Origin: Muricea muricata
Taxonomy: Eukaryota; Cnidaria; Anthozoa; Malacalcyonacea; Plexauridae
Reading direction: 5' to 3'
Length of the DNA stretch: 64,000 nt
NCBI GenBank assembly: GCA_963855995.1
Contig: OY979717.1
Coordinates: 65,977,855-66,041,854 of the forward strand
The notes under the pieces are model-generated. The model did no database searches. It had not been told where the DNA came from and worked only from the letters and a program-made list of their open reading frames with translations. Position numbers and translations under genes: made by a program. How positions within the stretch are numbered: the first letter of the stretch is position 1; each line of letters starts with the position of its first letter. Shown here piece by piece: positions 33,201 through 53,879 of this stretch.

Positions 33201-36200
33201 TACTTTAGATAGAATCTTGATCAAAGTGATAAAAACTATCAGCTCAGATTAAGAACTCATTACATAATTTTGGCCCATCCATATATAAATTACAATTTTA
33301 CTCGAATAGACAATTTCGAGAGATAATTACTTGGTAGTAATATTGTTAGTACGATTAACATGACGTATGAATTATTACAAAACTTAACTCTTTTTCTTTT
33401 GTTTTGCTGAAATTTTCGCTATACCGTATGTGCTATGCTCAAAAGATCTTTCGACGATCATGGACATATAGTATTGAGAAAAAACGTAATTAGTGAACAC
33501 GCTTTCAGTACCGATATCAAGCATACTTTGCATCAAAAATAGAAATCTTTGCACCTGATTTTAATTGAATATTTTATTCATGAAGTCTAAATCCTTGTTA
33601 TACTGATGCTTTTTAAACAACCTCGAATGTTTAATTTGTTTTTTTCTTTGGCCTTCGCACACCTGCATTTGTACTAAAGAGAGGCCAAGGTACGTTCTCC
33701 CGCATCCAGATATTACCGACAGCAATAGTAGTACACCTTTAGTAGTACACTTTGTTCACTTTTTTATCGTTCTCTACACTACATCAAAACATTAATGTCC
33801 TTCAATGTAAAGTTGAAAACATTAGAAATCCTTAGTTTTTGCCCACTTACCTTCAATATATATATATATATATCCATATGCATTCAATAATTTTGCATGT
33901 CGCTTGGCTATCTTTCGTCAAAATTTCTCCTTCATATATAGGAAACTGCTTTAAGTATCCAATGTCTAGTTACATTTAGGATTTTTTTCTCTTATATATT
34001 TGCTAATTATTAATTTATATTCAATAACCAAAGTTTCAGCAATATCTATATCTTTGCATATTACAACGACAATAAAAAAAAACTCGCCAAATTTTTATGT
34101 GTGCCGTAAATAGTCAATAATTATTTATGTTTAGTTCAGAACCAATTGGGAGCAAATCACTCCACATTCGCGCTTTTAGAGTTAAACGCGACTTGCAAAT
34201 CTATGTCAAGGGTTTGAGCAAATGTGCTGACTATACATGCATGCAGCTGTTACGGTGCTTAGCATCTATCTAAATTACTTTAACATGTTAGGTTAAAATG
34301 AGATGAAGCAGCAATCAAATTCAAGAAACTCATTAACACAAAAACCTTAATGTGCTTTCAAAGTGATATGTCTATTTCATTTCATTTCCAGCTTATTGTG
34401 TACAAAGCACAATGCAGGAAATAACAGCTCTGGCGTCAGTTTAAAAATAATAACAAATACAACAAATAAATTGAGATGATAGCAAAGTTTTTCCTGTTTC
34501 AACATACCTACATTCAAGCACCTTGGTTCTGTCTAAAACCTGTAGGTATTCTAAAAATGCTAAATTTGTCAATGCGTGGAGTTGAGACGTTAACTCCCTC
34601 CACTCAAACGGAAGTTGCTAAATTGGATCAAAGAATCTTTCTTTCTGAATACTCTGCCTAATTTTAACCAAGCTATGTTTGTTATGGAGAACTGTATAAA
34701 AATAGACTTTTAGGTCTGAGTTAAATTTTGTAACGATACACGTAGCTTGATAGATAAAGCAGGGCATTGAAATTAACCTTATTATTCAGACACGAGTAAG
34801 CGAAAGGAAGTATTATACTGCAATTAACTACATGAAAATTAATTGCTGTTCTTCTGTGAAAAAATATCGCAGGCGAATTTTGCTACGGAAAAATATAGCT
34901 AGCAACAATAGGACAGTATGCAAATAGGAAATAACACTAGGAAATAAGTGGGGTAGTAATCTAACCGAGTTCTTTTTCTCACTTTGAACTCATGAACTGA
35001 TGAGAATTGTAGCCTGTACTAATATATTTCAATTATCAATGCTATACATTCATGCAGGAAAAGTAAACTTATCAATGTTGACATAATGGCTCTTAAAATG
35101 TCCGGTAATTTCGCTACAAGTTCTTGAGGAAACCGATTTTCGCAACTTTTGCCGGCATAATGGACTATTGCTGTTCAACACGCTCTTAAAGAAGCATAAA
35201 CGCGTCTAATGAGAGCAATTTGAAGTTCCATATTGATAAAATATGCATAAAACTTGCAACCGAAATTCACTCAACGTGCACACAAATATATAGAGAATGA
35301 TGGTCTAGAAAATTAAATACACCGAACATAAAAGTACAATGAATAGAATGTAAAAATCGCTAACGGCACTAGTCGCAAAACTAAGTGTACGCGCTGCGCA
35401 TTTAGAAAAAAATATCATTAATGCAAGCACGTAGGCAGCGGACGACAATTTTTGTTTTGAATAAAAAATGGAGATAATGTAAAATACTTCTTAATAATCG
35501 AATGGAAACATTAGGCAATATGTTTATGAACTACTTTGAAGCCGACTGAAAGCCGAAAATTTTAGTAATAGAAAAGGGTTTTTTTCTTATTTTGAATATA
35601 ATTTGTGAACAACCTTAAAATTTATGGCAGCAATAAGAATGCTGTCGATCTTGCCTTCACATGTATTCTTGCTCAACAAGTTCATCCTAAAAATTACGCA
35701 TTTGGCAAATGAAATTGCATTTTAGCGAAGAAAAGCTACTATTCATGGATACATGATAATAAAAAGTCTATATATAGACACATGTTAAAGTTCCTTTTCA
35801 AAATTTCCCTGCTCGAACAGGAACTATTTTACGAGACTACTAGTTAAGAACCTTGTTAGGCTCTTGACTCCAGATAAGAGGAAAATTATGGCAGTTTCAG
35901 GCGCTAATAATTAAAAATTGCCATAAAAGTTCCTCTAATAGACTTGAGTGATAATTTGAACGTATTTGGGTAAATTTGTTTGGAAAAAGCTCCCCAATTT
36001 GATCGTTCATGATACATATAGTAAGGCTTTAAGTTGCGGGGTACACGTTTGTACACTTGTGTAATTTAAGATTTATCCAAGCCAAAGACTGTTCTTCGAG
36101 ACACTTAAGACTGAATTATTTCGCAATTTACGAAATGGATTTATTTCATTTTGAAAGGTGTCACAGGAACATAAGTTGCCTCTTTCGCTGTGAAGAAGAA

Positions 36201-36357
36201 ATAGCTGGATCCAACCCAGGTTTTAAGTTTTTTGGGGCTGTCAACACGAACTGAAGGAGAAAGAGTCTTTTCACAAGTTCAAACCTACGCACAAGAAATG
36301 GCCTTCCTTCTAGAGACGGCAACTTCAGAGGGATGTTGAAGTTGTCTTATTCAACAT
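30232..36357. other. Non-coding region between plastin and Dlx
   Basis: About 6 kb of AT-rich DNA. No ORF with a recognisable product, no transposon protein and no clear inverted-repeat element. A short TA run lies near 33855-33875. It may contain Dlx regulatory sequence; nothing in the bases alone proves it. Confidence 0.45.
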
Positions 36358-38059
36358 ATGGTTGAGAAAAGATTCTTTGTTTGCTGTGAATTTACAAATG
36401 GTTGCGAGGACACAATGCAATTAGCAAGTCATTATTCTAAGAGCCAATTAAAGCTATCATTTGCAAGCTGTTCAATTCTACCTATGCATAAATTAGATGA
36501 AACAATAAAAAAGCTAGAAGTAACACATTTATACACTGGTCGTGAGCTGACAGGCACTCAAAACGTTCTCCTGGACAAGGAACACACTTCTGTCAAAGAT
36601 CGATCTTGTCCACGACAGCAAGTTCAGAACAAAGATAACCAAAGTATGAACTTTCCTATTGAACACCCAGAGCTACCCAAGTCAGCGTTTATGGACTTTC
36701 CAAACATGTCTCCGCTAAGCCACCACTACGGAGCGTATTATCCACGCTGTGGCGTTGGAGCTCCGAGATCAGAATATCCTGCAAGCTACAGCAGTCGGAT
36801 GAACTTTCCTCTCCAAGTCAATCATCTTGGCCCAGCACCACCACCGACTTCACACGCTTATCTACCGTACGTTCCGCGTGAATTATACGAAGGTAAGTTC
36901 TCAAGAGTTTTAACTACCTGTCAGCAAGCAAACCTTCTGACTAGAGTGAAAATAATATTCTCAATCGTTACGATTAGCACGTGGACCAATGCTCATGTTA
37001 CCGAGTAATCATAAAGGAAATGAAGCAGTGTAAATTACCGTATAATACTTGATATAGATGTGTTTACATAACTCTTGGAAAATGAGGGATTATTAGTGAG
37101 ATCAAAACGCTCACCTCTATATGCGGGCGAAATTACAAGTTGGCTAAGATGACAATCTTAACTGCCAGTTTTAACAAGACGTGTTTTCCAACAGCCCGCA
37201 TTGGCAACTCAAAGACTCGGATATATTGGCTCATTTTATAAGTTCACAATTGTACTAGATTCAGTTTAACGCGCTACTCTAGAGGTTCAGCGTTATCACG
37301 AATTTGAAAATGTTTGGACAAGGTTCTAGGTAAAACGCAAAATTGTTTCAGACAAAACGAATTAGCTCAGCTAAGTTAAGATAGATTTGTGAATAGTTTC
37401 TTACACGCACTCTGCATGCGTGCATCACTCATATCACCCTGGTTCAGCATCTACTATCACGCAGTGCGACTTAATGCACGTTTTCAAATTAAAAAATAAA
37501 GATCCAATGTTTGAACAAAATTGAATAATTGCCGTTAATGCAACGTTCTTGCTCTTACATCTCCGAGGGAAACGAACCTAATACAAGCAAAATATATAAC
37601 CTTCAATTGTTTAATCTGTCTACAAGTGTAGGAAACAGTCACTTAAATGTTATTTGCTTTTTAGACCATTCAGATGAACCGCGATTGAACAGTAAAGGTA
37701 AACGACCTCGCAAACCAAGAACAATCTACACAAGTTATCAACTGCGGGAATTAAACAGAAGATTTGAACGTACACAGTATCTTGCTCTACCAGAACGAGC
37801 AGAACTTGCAGCGCGGCTTGGTCTCACTCAAACGCAAGTGAAAATTTGGTTTCAAAATAAAAGATCTAAAGTGAAGAAACTAATGAAGAATGGAGGTGAA
37901 AGAACTCCCGATGAAAAGCCTTTACAGAACGTGGCCACAACACTTGGCTGGGACAATATACAGAAAACTGACAGCGATATTACTGATAATAACGATAGCC
38001 TACCTGACCATTGGCCAGCATCACTAGACTGTAGTTCACCATTTCCAACAAGGCATTAG
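36358..38059 (+). CDS. Dlx: Distal-less/Dlx-class homeodomain transcription factor (2 exons)
   Basis: Exon 1 ends at 36892 (GAAG|GTAAGT, phase 1). Exon 2 is 37665-38059 after a TTTGCTTTTTAG acceptor. The longest frame gives 309 residues. A nuclear DNA-binding regulator of limb, nerve or ectoderm patterning in other animals. Seen here: the Dlx N-terminal motif KSAFMDF (108-114), a Tyr/Pro-rich stretch, and a homeodomain (about 193-252) with [29 protein letters not shown] and the Dlx-typical NRRF. W48, F49, Q50 and N51 are all present. The start is uncertain. Residues 1-96 do not resemble known Dlx N-termini, and ATG 36646 ([13 protein letters not shown]) would place the motif at 12-18, as in Dlx1. 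Exon 2 has an in-frame ORF reaching upstream to 37529, but that part is intron. Confidence 0.93.
37706..37885 (+). other. Dlx: Homeobox of Dlx gene, uninterrupted
   Basis: The 180-bp homeobox reads through in one exon. R5, I47-type recognition helix (VKIWFQN) and N51 are present. No intron lies between Q44 and V45, where vertebrate Dlx genes have one. Confidence 0.92.
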
Positions 38060-46447
<8,388 letters not shown>

Positions 46448-47216
46448 CAAGAGACAATGAATGCAATACTACAGACGCCAGATTGGCAGGTATATGATAA
46501 GGGCATATTTTTTATAAGAAGGATTATTGATCAATCTGATATCATTTCATAAATGGTTTTGTATACTTTCCCTTTCAGCTCTATAATAAGAGAGATAATT
46601 AAGTGTGGGTGGGCGAGGCACAAAGTTTCTTTCTTTTTCTTAAAGAACTTCGTCACAATAGCCTTACATGCAATCAGTTTCTAGATCTTGAAATAAAGCC
46701 ACGTTTACATTCCTGTGCCAAGATACACCTATATTGTGCATTCCATAGTTCTCCATTTTCATGCACTATACAGTATTTTTAACAAAATACACTGGGAAAA
46801 TGTGGAACGAAAACGCATTGTGTGTCACGAGCGTCAATTAAAATTTCAGCTTTATTGAGGAAATAGACATTAAATTACAGCTGCAAGTATTCATTAAATA
46901 CCATTATGCCAATAATAAAATTATTGCTATAAAGTCAAATAAACGCAAACCCACGCGATAATTATTAATGTTTGATAGTTAAAATGTAAGTATGTAATTA
47001 AATCTATGAGCATAAGCGCTTCGATCTGCTTGTAACCAAACAATTGAATCACACTTTGTTGTCAAATTGAAAAAAACAAATCCATAATATTTACTGTTAT
47101 GGTATATTTTTACAAAATATTTTGTAATAAATTTTTCCTAAAGAATTTGCACAAAAATATTTTTAATACTATATTTAATATAATATTTCTTTGAATTCTG
47201 ATCGTTAATTGGTTGA

Positions 47217-47308
47217 TTATAGTCACGTGATATTGAATATAGAAGTTCCATTTCCGAAAACTGCAGTGAATGACAATCAAAGAAATATTTTAATTCCATT
47301 GTACTGTA
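47217..47308. repeat. Left copy of direct repeat flanking the Ty3/gypsy remnant
   Basis: TATAGTCACGTGATATTGAA through CATTGTACTGTA, matching 49275-49366 with few differences. It abuts RNase H coding sequence directly. It may be part of a 5' LTR joined to pol by deletion, or duplicated host DNA. Confidence 0.75.
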
Positions 47309-49274
47309 CACGTTAGGCCGGCAGTTTGAAGTCGTAACCGACCACAGCGCACTCAAATGGCTACATAGTATACAGCTCAAAGGTCGATTTGAGCGCTGGG
47401 TAATGGAGTTACAAGAGTTCCAATTTTCTGCAGAACATAAACCCGGCAAACTGCACAATAATGCCGATGCGCTCTCTCTTTTGATAGTTCATGACCAGTC
47501 TAGTGAGAGCGCTCCCAAAGGAGCAGTTGCTACCACAGGTACACTACTAACCATACAAAGTACTGGGCTCGATACTGATACCAGTAATAATTGTGCAGTA
47601 GCACTCAATCCGACAATAAACCTAAGAAAAGCTCAACATGACGATCCAACTATTTCTCAAATTATTCAAGTGAAAAAACGCGGTGTGCCAAAATACAAAC
47701 TCTCTGGATGGCGAAAAGACCCACATTTTCGACCATTTTGGTGTCATTACGATAAATTGTTTGTCCGCGATGGACTACTTTATCGGACGCTATATTCCAA
47801 AAATTCACATCCTGATCCAGCCGTAGTTGTACCGAAAGCATTACAAATCGATATACTAAAAGGTACTCATGACAGTCCATTCACTGGACACATGGGCGTC
47901 ACTCGAACATTAGAACGGTATTAGGAAACTTTTTTTCTGGCCAAACATGCAGCAGTTTCTTAAAAATTACATCCGTCAATGTGATGCATGCATTCCAAGA
48001 AAATCATCACAAACAGTCAACAATAACGACGCCCCAATGCAAAGCATAGAAGTCAACGAGCCTTGGCTTTAGACTATAAGGGTCCATTACCAGAAACAAG
48101 TCGTGGGAACAAGCATATATTAGTTTTGATGGATCACTTCACAAAATGGTGTGAGGCCTTTCCTACTCCTAACCAAAAAACGTCCACAGTTGCTAAATTG
48201 TCATACACTCCGATCAAGGAGTTAATTTCGAGAGCACTCTAATGCACGAAGCATGCGATGCCATGGGCATAACAAAAACTCACACCACAGCGTACCACCC
48301 TCAATGTGATGGACAAGTAGAGCGGCAAAATAGGACATTGCAAAACATGTTGGCAGCATTTGGCACAAAACTGACTGGGACCTATGGCTAGATTCTGTAG
48401 TTTTTGCTTATAATACAAGCCGACACGAAACACTACAAACTTCTCTATTTGAACTAGTTTTCCGCCGTACCCCTGATTGCCTATTGAATTAGAATTAGGT
48501 CTCCCCCTGAAAGATCCCAGTACGCAATCAAAATATACACAGTCAGTCAGGAGGCTATTTAAGGAAGTGAGAGAGATCACAAAGGGGAACTTAGACAAGG
48601 CAAGAAAAAGACAACAGAGAGGTAATGATATTAGACTGCAGAAATGGCGCCCGTTCACACCTGGAGAGACAGTGTATTTGCGCAGACCAAACAAGTGGAA
48701 ACTGGGAGCGAAGTGGATAGGACCTTTCGAGGTTGTGTGTAGGTAAGGCGTCGACTACAAAATCAAGTCAAAGGAAGGTAATATAACAGTGGTTCACCAC
48801 GATCGTTTAAAACGTGGCTATGCAAAATTAAACGACGGTAAAGTTAGTTGTCCTGCTCGAGAACTTGGAGGCGACCAGGTGATTTACATTGTTCCCACAA
48901 ATGATGTTCAACCCAATTGCGATAATGCTCCACATATCCCACGGGTTAGGCCTGGAAATCTCAGGCAAAATATTTATCGAACTGATCGGTACGGTTTTGC
49001 TGCGTAATACTGTCAGAGCATACACAGTCGTAAATTGCATGCAACGTTTAGTTAATAATCTTGTAAAATTTTGTAATCCCATATTGGATGCGAACTTATT
49101 GTTAGGGGATGGTGTAGCATAGTAAGGAAATGCATAATTACCTGGGCATTTATGCATGTAACACGTCACAAACTGTATATATTGATTGGAAAATATCAAA
49201 TAAACCAGATTGATCCTAGCATTCGATGAATGTGCTGTTGCTTTACGAAGGGCTAGTTTAATACGTTATAGACT

Positions 49275-49366
49275 ATAGTCACGTGATATTAAATATAGAA
49301 GTACCATTTCCGAAAACTGCAGTGAATGACGATCAAAGGAATATTTTAATTCCATTGTACTGTATA
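49275..49366. repeat. Right copy of direct repeat flanking the Ty3/gypsy remnant
   Basis: About 95% like the left copy by eye. It follows the candidate LTR body that starts at about 49109, so it may be the U5 part of the 3' LTR. Confidence 0.75.
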
Positions 49367-49385
49367 AGTTTTGGTTATTGCACAT

Positions 49386-51654
49386 TTTGTCTTAAATAAA
49401 TGCCATCCTTCAAAAACAAGTAATTATGATTGTGTATCTTATTGTGCACGGAACGTTCCACTTGAGGTCATTCTCCTGTCACACATGTGACATTTATTTC
49501 GTATATCTTTCTTACCACTGGTTTATCGTGAAAGCTATGATAAAATACACGTAAAGCATAGGTGGCACATAGCTAGTCGTAATGCCTCTCTCACCACCAA
49601 AAACAGTTAAACTTGGTCTTCGCGGGATATCAAATCCCAACATAGTGCTTTTAATACAGCCATAGCCAAAACAGTTTTAAAAAGCATATATATATATGTT
49701 TATTTATTATTATTATTATATATTTCAAACGATGTTTGTGCTGCTATTTCAAGCAATAATAATAGTAATAATAATAATTTGTTTAAAAACCCAAATTACA
49801 TGCAGCAACAAAATTAACTGAATTACATGGGATAAATAATAGGAACTTAAGATTACATTAAATTATTTAGAAAAACTGAGCAGTTAGTAGACTTGAAATT
49901 TAGCTGATTACAAAATATTAAGATTAGTTTATAATACAATTGAGAACAAACATCTTTATATCATGTACTATTATGCCTATTAGCTTGTTTGACAAATCAA
50001 TTATTATAAATTATTTTTGACTTTAATTATATACGGAGCACTTCTGGTGTATCAATGTTTCCATTTAATATTAATTAGTAAATTATTAAAAAGCAAATTA
50101 TATGTTTAAGCGCCTGTATAAGTTGTGGTAGTTATAATATTATTTTGGCAGTACTCAGGTAAATATAGATCAATACTCTTCATGTGGAAATCCTGTTGTT
50201 CCGTAGTACGTTCCGTGACAAGTATGTCGCAGAGTTTTACACCCTTCTTGACCTTATATGTTATTTTACGTCAACCTCAAGACTATAGACGACAAACACG
50301 TTTTTGTTGAGGAAAAAATAACTTAATGATACAAATTATGCCTCAACGTTTTATTCAGTCGATTGCACGAGATGCACGGTCATGTGATGCTTATTATCTA
50401 ACAAATGAAGTGAGGCGACTGCGCCCGTAGAATCTAATGTACGAGGAGAAATATATTTTGAAACCCTCCCCTATCCAACCTGAATCCGTAAATGCAATTC
50501 AGCAGCACATTTGGGTCTCTTAGTCATTTCGTGTCGGTAAGTACTTGAGTTATATCTTATATCTACTTGAATGCACTTATATTTGTGAGATACATCTTCA
50601 AAAAATGTCAGCACTACGGAAGACATACTTAACAACAGCACCTATACAATGCGGGCGAGAAAAAGACATAAGGAGATTGACTACAGTGTGCCCGTGACCT
50701 TTAGACAATGATTATTGTTTAACTGTAAGGTTGTATAGGTGTCGGCGCCAAGCTGGAAGTACCTAACACGCAACATTTTTTCTCAAAGCTCTTTTTAAAG
50801 ATGAATATTGGGCCACGCAGACGCTGGACAAACTCAGCTTTATTCATGTCTGCAATAACAGTTAACTTTTAGTGGTCGACAACAAGCTCCTATATCAAAC
50901 ATAAATTGCTTGCACGAGTCATAATTACAGTCTACTTGACCCTGAAAATTTAACGTTGTTTATTGAAAAACCATTTTTTCTTCAGTGAAGGGAGGCGCAT
51001 GTTTATGGTACTTAAATGACTTAAATAATTACACAGATATGATTCCATGCACGATTTGTGTTAAATGACACATTTAACATGTGTTTTCAAAGGTTATAAT
51101 TAACAAAAATTGTTCAAGCAAGTTGTTTAACAAGCTCGAAAACATTAAAATGTTGAAACACTCAATAAATCGGGTCCAACATGACAAGAAAATTTTGCCA
51201 TGTTGCCATGTCAAACTACTGATCTTTCGATAGTTACCCCACAGTGATCCGCGGTCATGTTGTCCGAATACCGTAGTTGACATTATAGAAACTTACAAAA
51301 CTAAAGAATGTTGACGGTATGAGGTTAAAATGTATGTCAGGATGTTTACCTGAGTTTTTCAAAGTTTAAGTTCACTATGGTTACATTAAGTTTCTTAGAC
51401 ATCGCCTGGCGAAGACACCATGGAGGATAAACAACGCCCATCATACCTTTCCATTGTAAGGGTTGGGAATAATAGTTGTGACGCTTCGTCTATTCAGGTT
51501 TTTCCTGCTGACCTGTGAACAGAATAAAGATTTAAATTTATACTAATGTATGGAAAGCCATAAGTTTTTGTGTCTTCGAGGGTTATTACATTGGCATGTC
51601 ATCCGGACCCGCGTAAGAGACACGGTAATTGCAATTAAAAAATAACATGTATAT
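49386..51654. other. Non-coding stretch
   Basis: AT-rich, with small TATTAT and AATAAT microsatellites near 49700-49780. Short ORFs have no recognisable product. Around 51180-51290 there are ATGTTGYCAT-like repeated motifs that I could not classify. Confidence 0.4.
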
Positions 51655-51965
51655 AACGCGTGCTCTGATTGGCCGAAAGCCGTGTTTGTATCAGGCCATC
51701 CAAACACGGAAATCAAAACTGCTTTCGCGAGAATTTTTTAAAATCATGGCCGAATGTTATTATTTTATAAAACAATTACTTTATGGTTTCCGTGCTTGGA
51801 TGACCTGATCCAAACACTTGGGAAAGTCGCTCGAGTTAAGAAAAGCACGAAAAAACACTCGCCTTCGGCTCGTGTTTCCCGCACTTTTCTTAACTCTCGC
51901 AACTTTCCCGCGTGCTTGGATCAGGCCATCCAAACACGGAAACCATAAAGTAATTGTATAGTACT
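51655..51965. repeat. Large palindrome with CCTTCGGCTCG loop
   Basis: Left arm about 51772-51850 and right arm about 51880-51957 are inverted copies (ACTTTATGGTTTCCGTG and CACGGAAACCATAAAGT). The loop region itself is near-palindromic. A further CAGGCCATCCAAACACGGAA copy lies at about 51693. It resembles a foldback non-autonomous element. Confidence 0.8.
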
Positions 51966-52394
51966 GTATGATCAGTCTGTATATACAATATAATCTTGAA
52001 ACACTCATCTGTAATACTATTTTTGCAAACAACTGTGCAAAATTCGCATGTAAATCTACCTCCCACGTTTCAATGTTGCTATATGTGCGGATGTGCCAGA
52101 AAAAAATATTGGCGGTATAATGCACGCCAATAATAGTGCACACTCCGTTGTGCGCATCGCTCTGTTGATCAAAGAAAAATCCCTGATATCATGAAGATTG
52201 ACCAAATTTCTTATTTTTGAACTTTTTTAAACTTAAATTCTAGTTTATGTACATTTATAAGCATAGCAAACGATAGTATGTCATATAAGGGATGAAGTTG
52301 TACTTTCGAGAAATCGGGCTAACAATTATCTCATTGGTTTTGGTCACTGGTTTTGCAAATAAAAAATTGATTGTAGGTTGTGTTCAATAAGTAT

Positions 52395-52580
52395 TGCATG
52401 GTTTTGCAAATAAAACTCAATTTTCAAAGTATAATTTTATGAAAAACACCACGTAAATTTATGTGGTGTTTACAAATTTACGTGGTGTTCCACAAAATTA
52501 TAATCACCATGCAAACATACAAGGAACTTAAAACTCAATTTTCCCACGAAATTATTTCCCCCATATCACCACGTGAAAAA
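52395..52580. repeat. Hairpin cluster with CACCACGTAAATTTA core
   Basis: AACACCACGTAAATTTATGT and ACAAATTTACGTGGTGTT form an inverted pair, flanked by inverted ATAATTTTRTG and direct AACTCAATTTTC copies. Probably a small foldback element. Confidence 0.6.
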
Positions 52581-52957
52581 TAATAAATCTAATATTAGCC
52601 TATAATCTAAGAATAAATATAAGGGCCAATCACATCCCAATGTTCCTATTTTAACAACAAATTTAGACAGCAACAATTGGAAGAAACACGTGCAGTAACT
52701 GGTAAAATCCATGGCACTAATGTTTAGCATTTTCGAGTTGAAGTCACTTTTTATCTCTTGCGAGTTAAATATCTCTGTTACTTCTTTTATGCATTGCTGC
52801 AGCAGTTGAACAAAAATCATGATCACGCGCATGCACTCTTCCTTCAACTGCTTCCAAAAGTCTGACGACAAAAAATTCAGAACCATACTTTTGCAAATCT
52901 CAAGTCAAACCTCATTTACACATTATTATTATGTGATTTAAACATTCGCTGTCTCAA

Positions 52958-53028
52958 GCGGGATGAATTAGAACTCACATCTTCGGGTTTCTAACCGCCC
53001 TTCTACCAATTCAGCTATCGACCCAACT
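52958..53028 (-). repeat. tRNA-like sequence (tRNA pseudogene or SINE head)
   Basis: On the minus strand it reads GGGTCGATAGCTGAATTGG at the start, with an A-box-like TAGCTGAATTGG. Later comes a B-box-like GAGTTCTAATTC. The anticodon arm does not fold cleanly and the acceptor stem does not close, so a working tRNA is unlikely. An AATAAT tail follows, as in SINEs. Confidence 0.35.
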
Positions 53029-53489
53029 GCATGATTGAGCTCTGAGCACGCGCTGTGCTTCAATTGTATTTTAGGACCATTCTCATATATAGGAAAAAAT
53101 ATATCTCTGAGACTCTGAGGATATAGTTCTTATATCATTACATGGCCGAATATATTATTAATTACGATTACATGACTTTTTCTACACATTTCTCCATGAC
53201 ATATTGATAATGAGCAATATTACATTTTTTCTACAATTTAGAAAGCGAACGTAAAAATGACTAAAGTAAAAATTTCTGAAATAGTCATTCAGCAGTTTGA
53301 CCGTGTTTTAATGACTATACTATTATTGGATGGGGGCGTTATATTCGGAAAAAGCATATAGCTATTATTGAATAATTATTGGACGATCACAACAAAAGTA
53401 AATAATCCAAACTAAAAAGTTTATTAAGTTTATGAACATGAATATGAAAGGCAACAATCTACAATGCTGCTTTTGAAGTTACTTTAGCC

Positions 53490-53800
53490 TTAAGCTACGT
53501 GTGTAACATTGCATTTACTTCCACGGATACTGCATGGCGCTGCCGTGAACTCTAAGCGAGGTATGGTTACACTCTTGAGCGGGACAACACGAGCCTTCCC
53601 GACTATAAAGGAGCAATGGACCTTGTCTTTGTTGTTGACCAGACGCAGGTAAGAACATTGGCCATATTCTGAGGCACTAACGTCGGAGAAATGGTGTAAC
53701 TCGATGGATTTCAATTATCCAAAGTCGTCCGGACGAAAGCATCTTTGGCCGGCGAGTTCGTTAAGGAGGAGCCGCTAGGTCGCAACGCCATTAAGAAGGT
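53490..53800 (-). mobile_element. BEL/Pao RNase H fragment
   Basis: Minus-strand frame gives ELHHFSDVSASEYGQCSYLR and then VPLKSVTIPRLEFTAA, the RNase H block of BEL/Pao pol. Truncated on both sides. It is a different copy from that at 12.6-14.2 kb. Confidence 0.8.
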
Positions 53801-53879
53801 TTTATCTTGTCGATGGTTAAACAGCTAGAATCTACTTGAAACCTGATTACAACGTGATTAAAATATTTTCGATACCATT

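Larger units (their letters stand above)
47217..49385 (+). mobile_element. Ty3/gypsy LTR retrotransposon remnant (RNase H, integrase, 3' end)
   Basis: Reading begins mid-RNase H (GRQFEVVTDHSALKWL, then HKPGKLHNNADALS). It continues through the integrase zinc-finger region (HDSPFTGHMGV), the integrase core (GNKHILVLMDHFTKWCEAFP; HPQCDGQVERQNRTLQN) and the C-terminal part (LRRPNKWKLGAKWIGPFEV) to a stop near 49007. Stops and frameshifts break it. Gag, protease and RT are missing. A PPT-like TTAGGGGATGG precedes TGTAGCATAG at about 49109, a candidate 3' LTR start. A repeat of about 95 bp lies at both edges. Confidence 0.85.

Noticed and set aside
37529..37664. Upstream part of the ORF containing the Dlx homeobox
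   Set aside because: It lies before a good TTTTTAG acceptor that restores the frame from exon 1, so it is intron.
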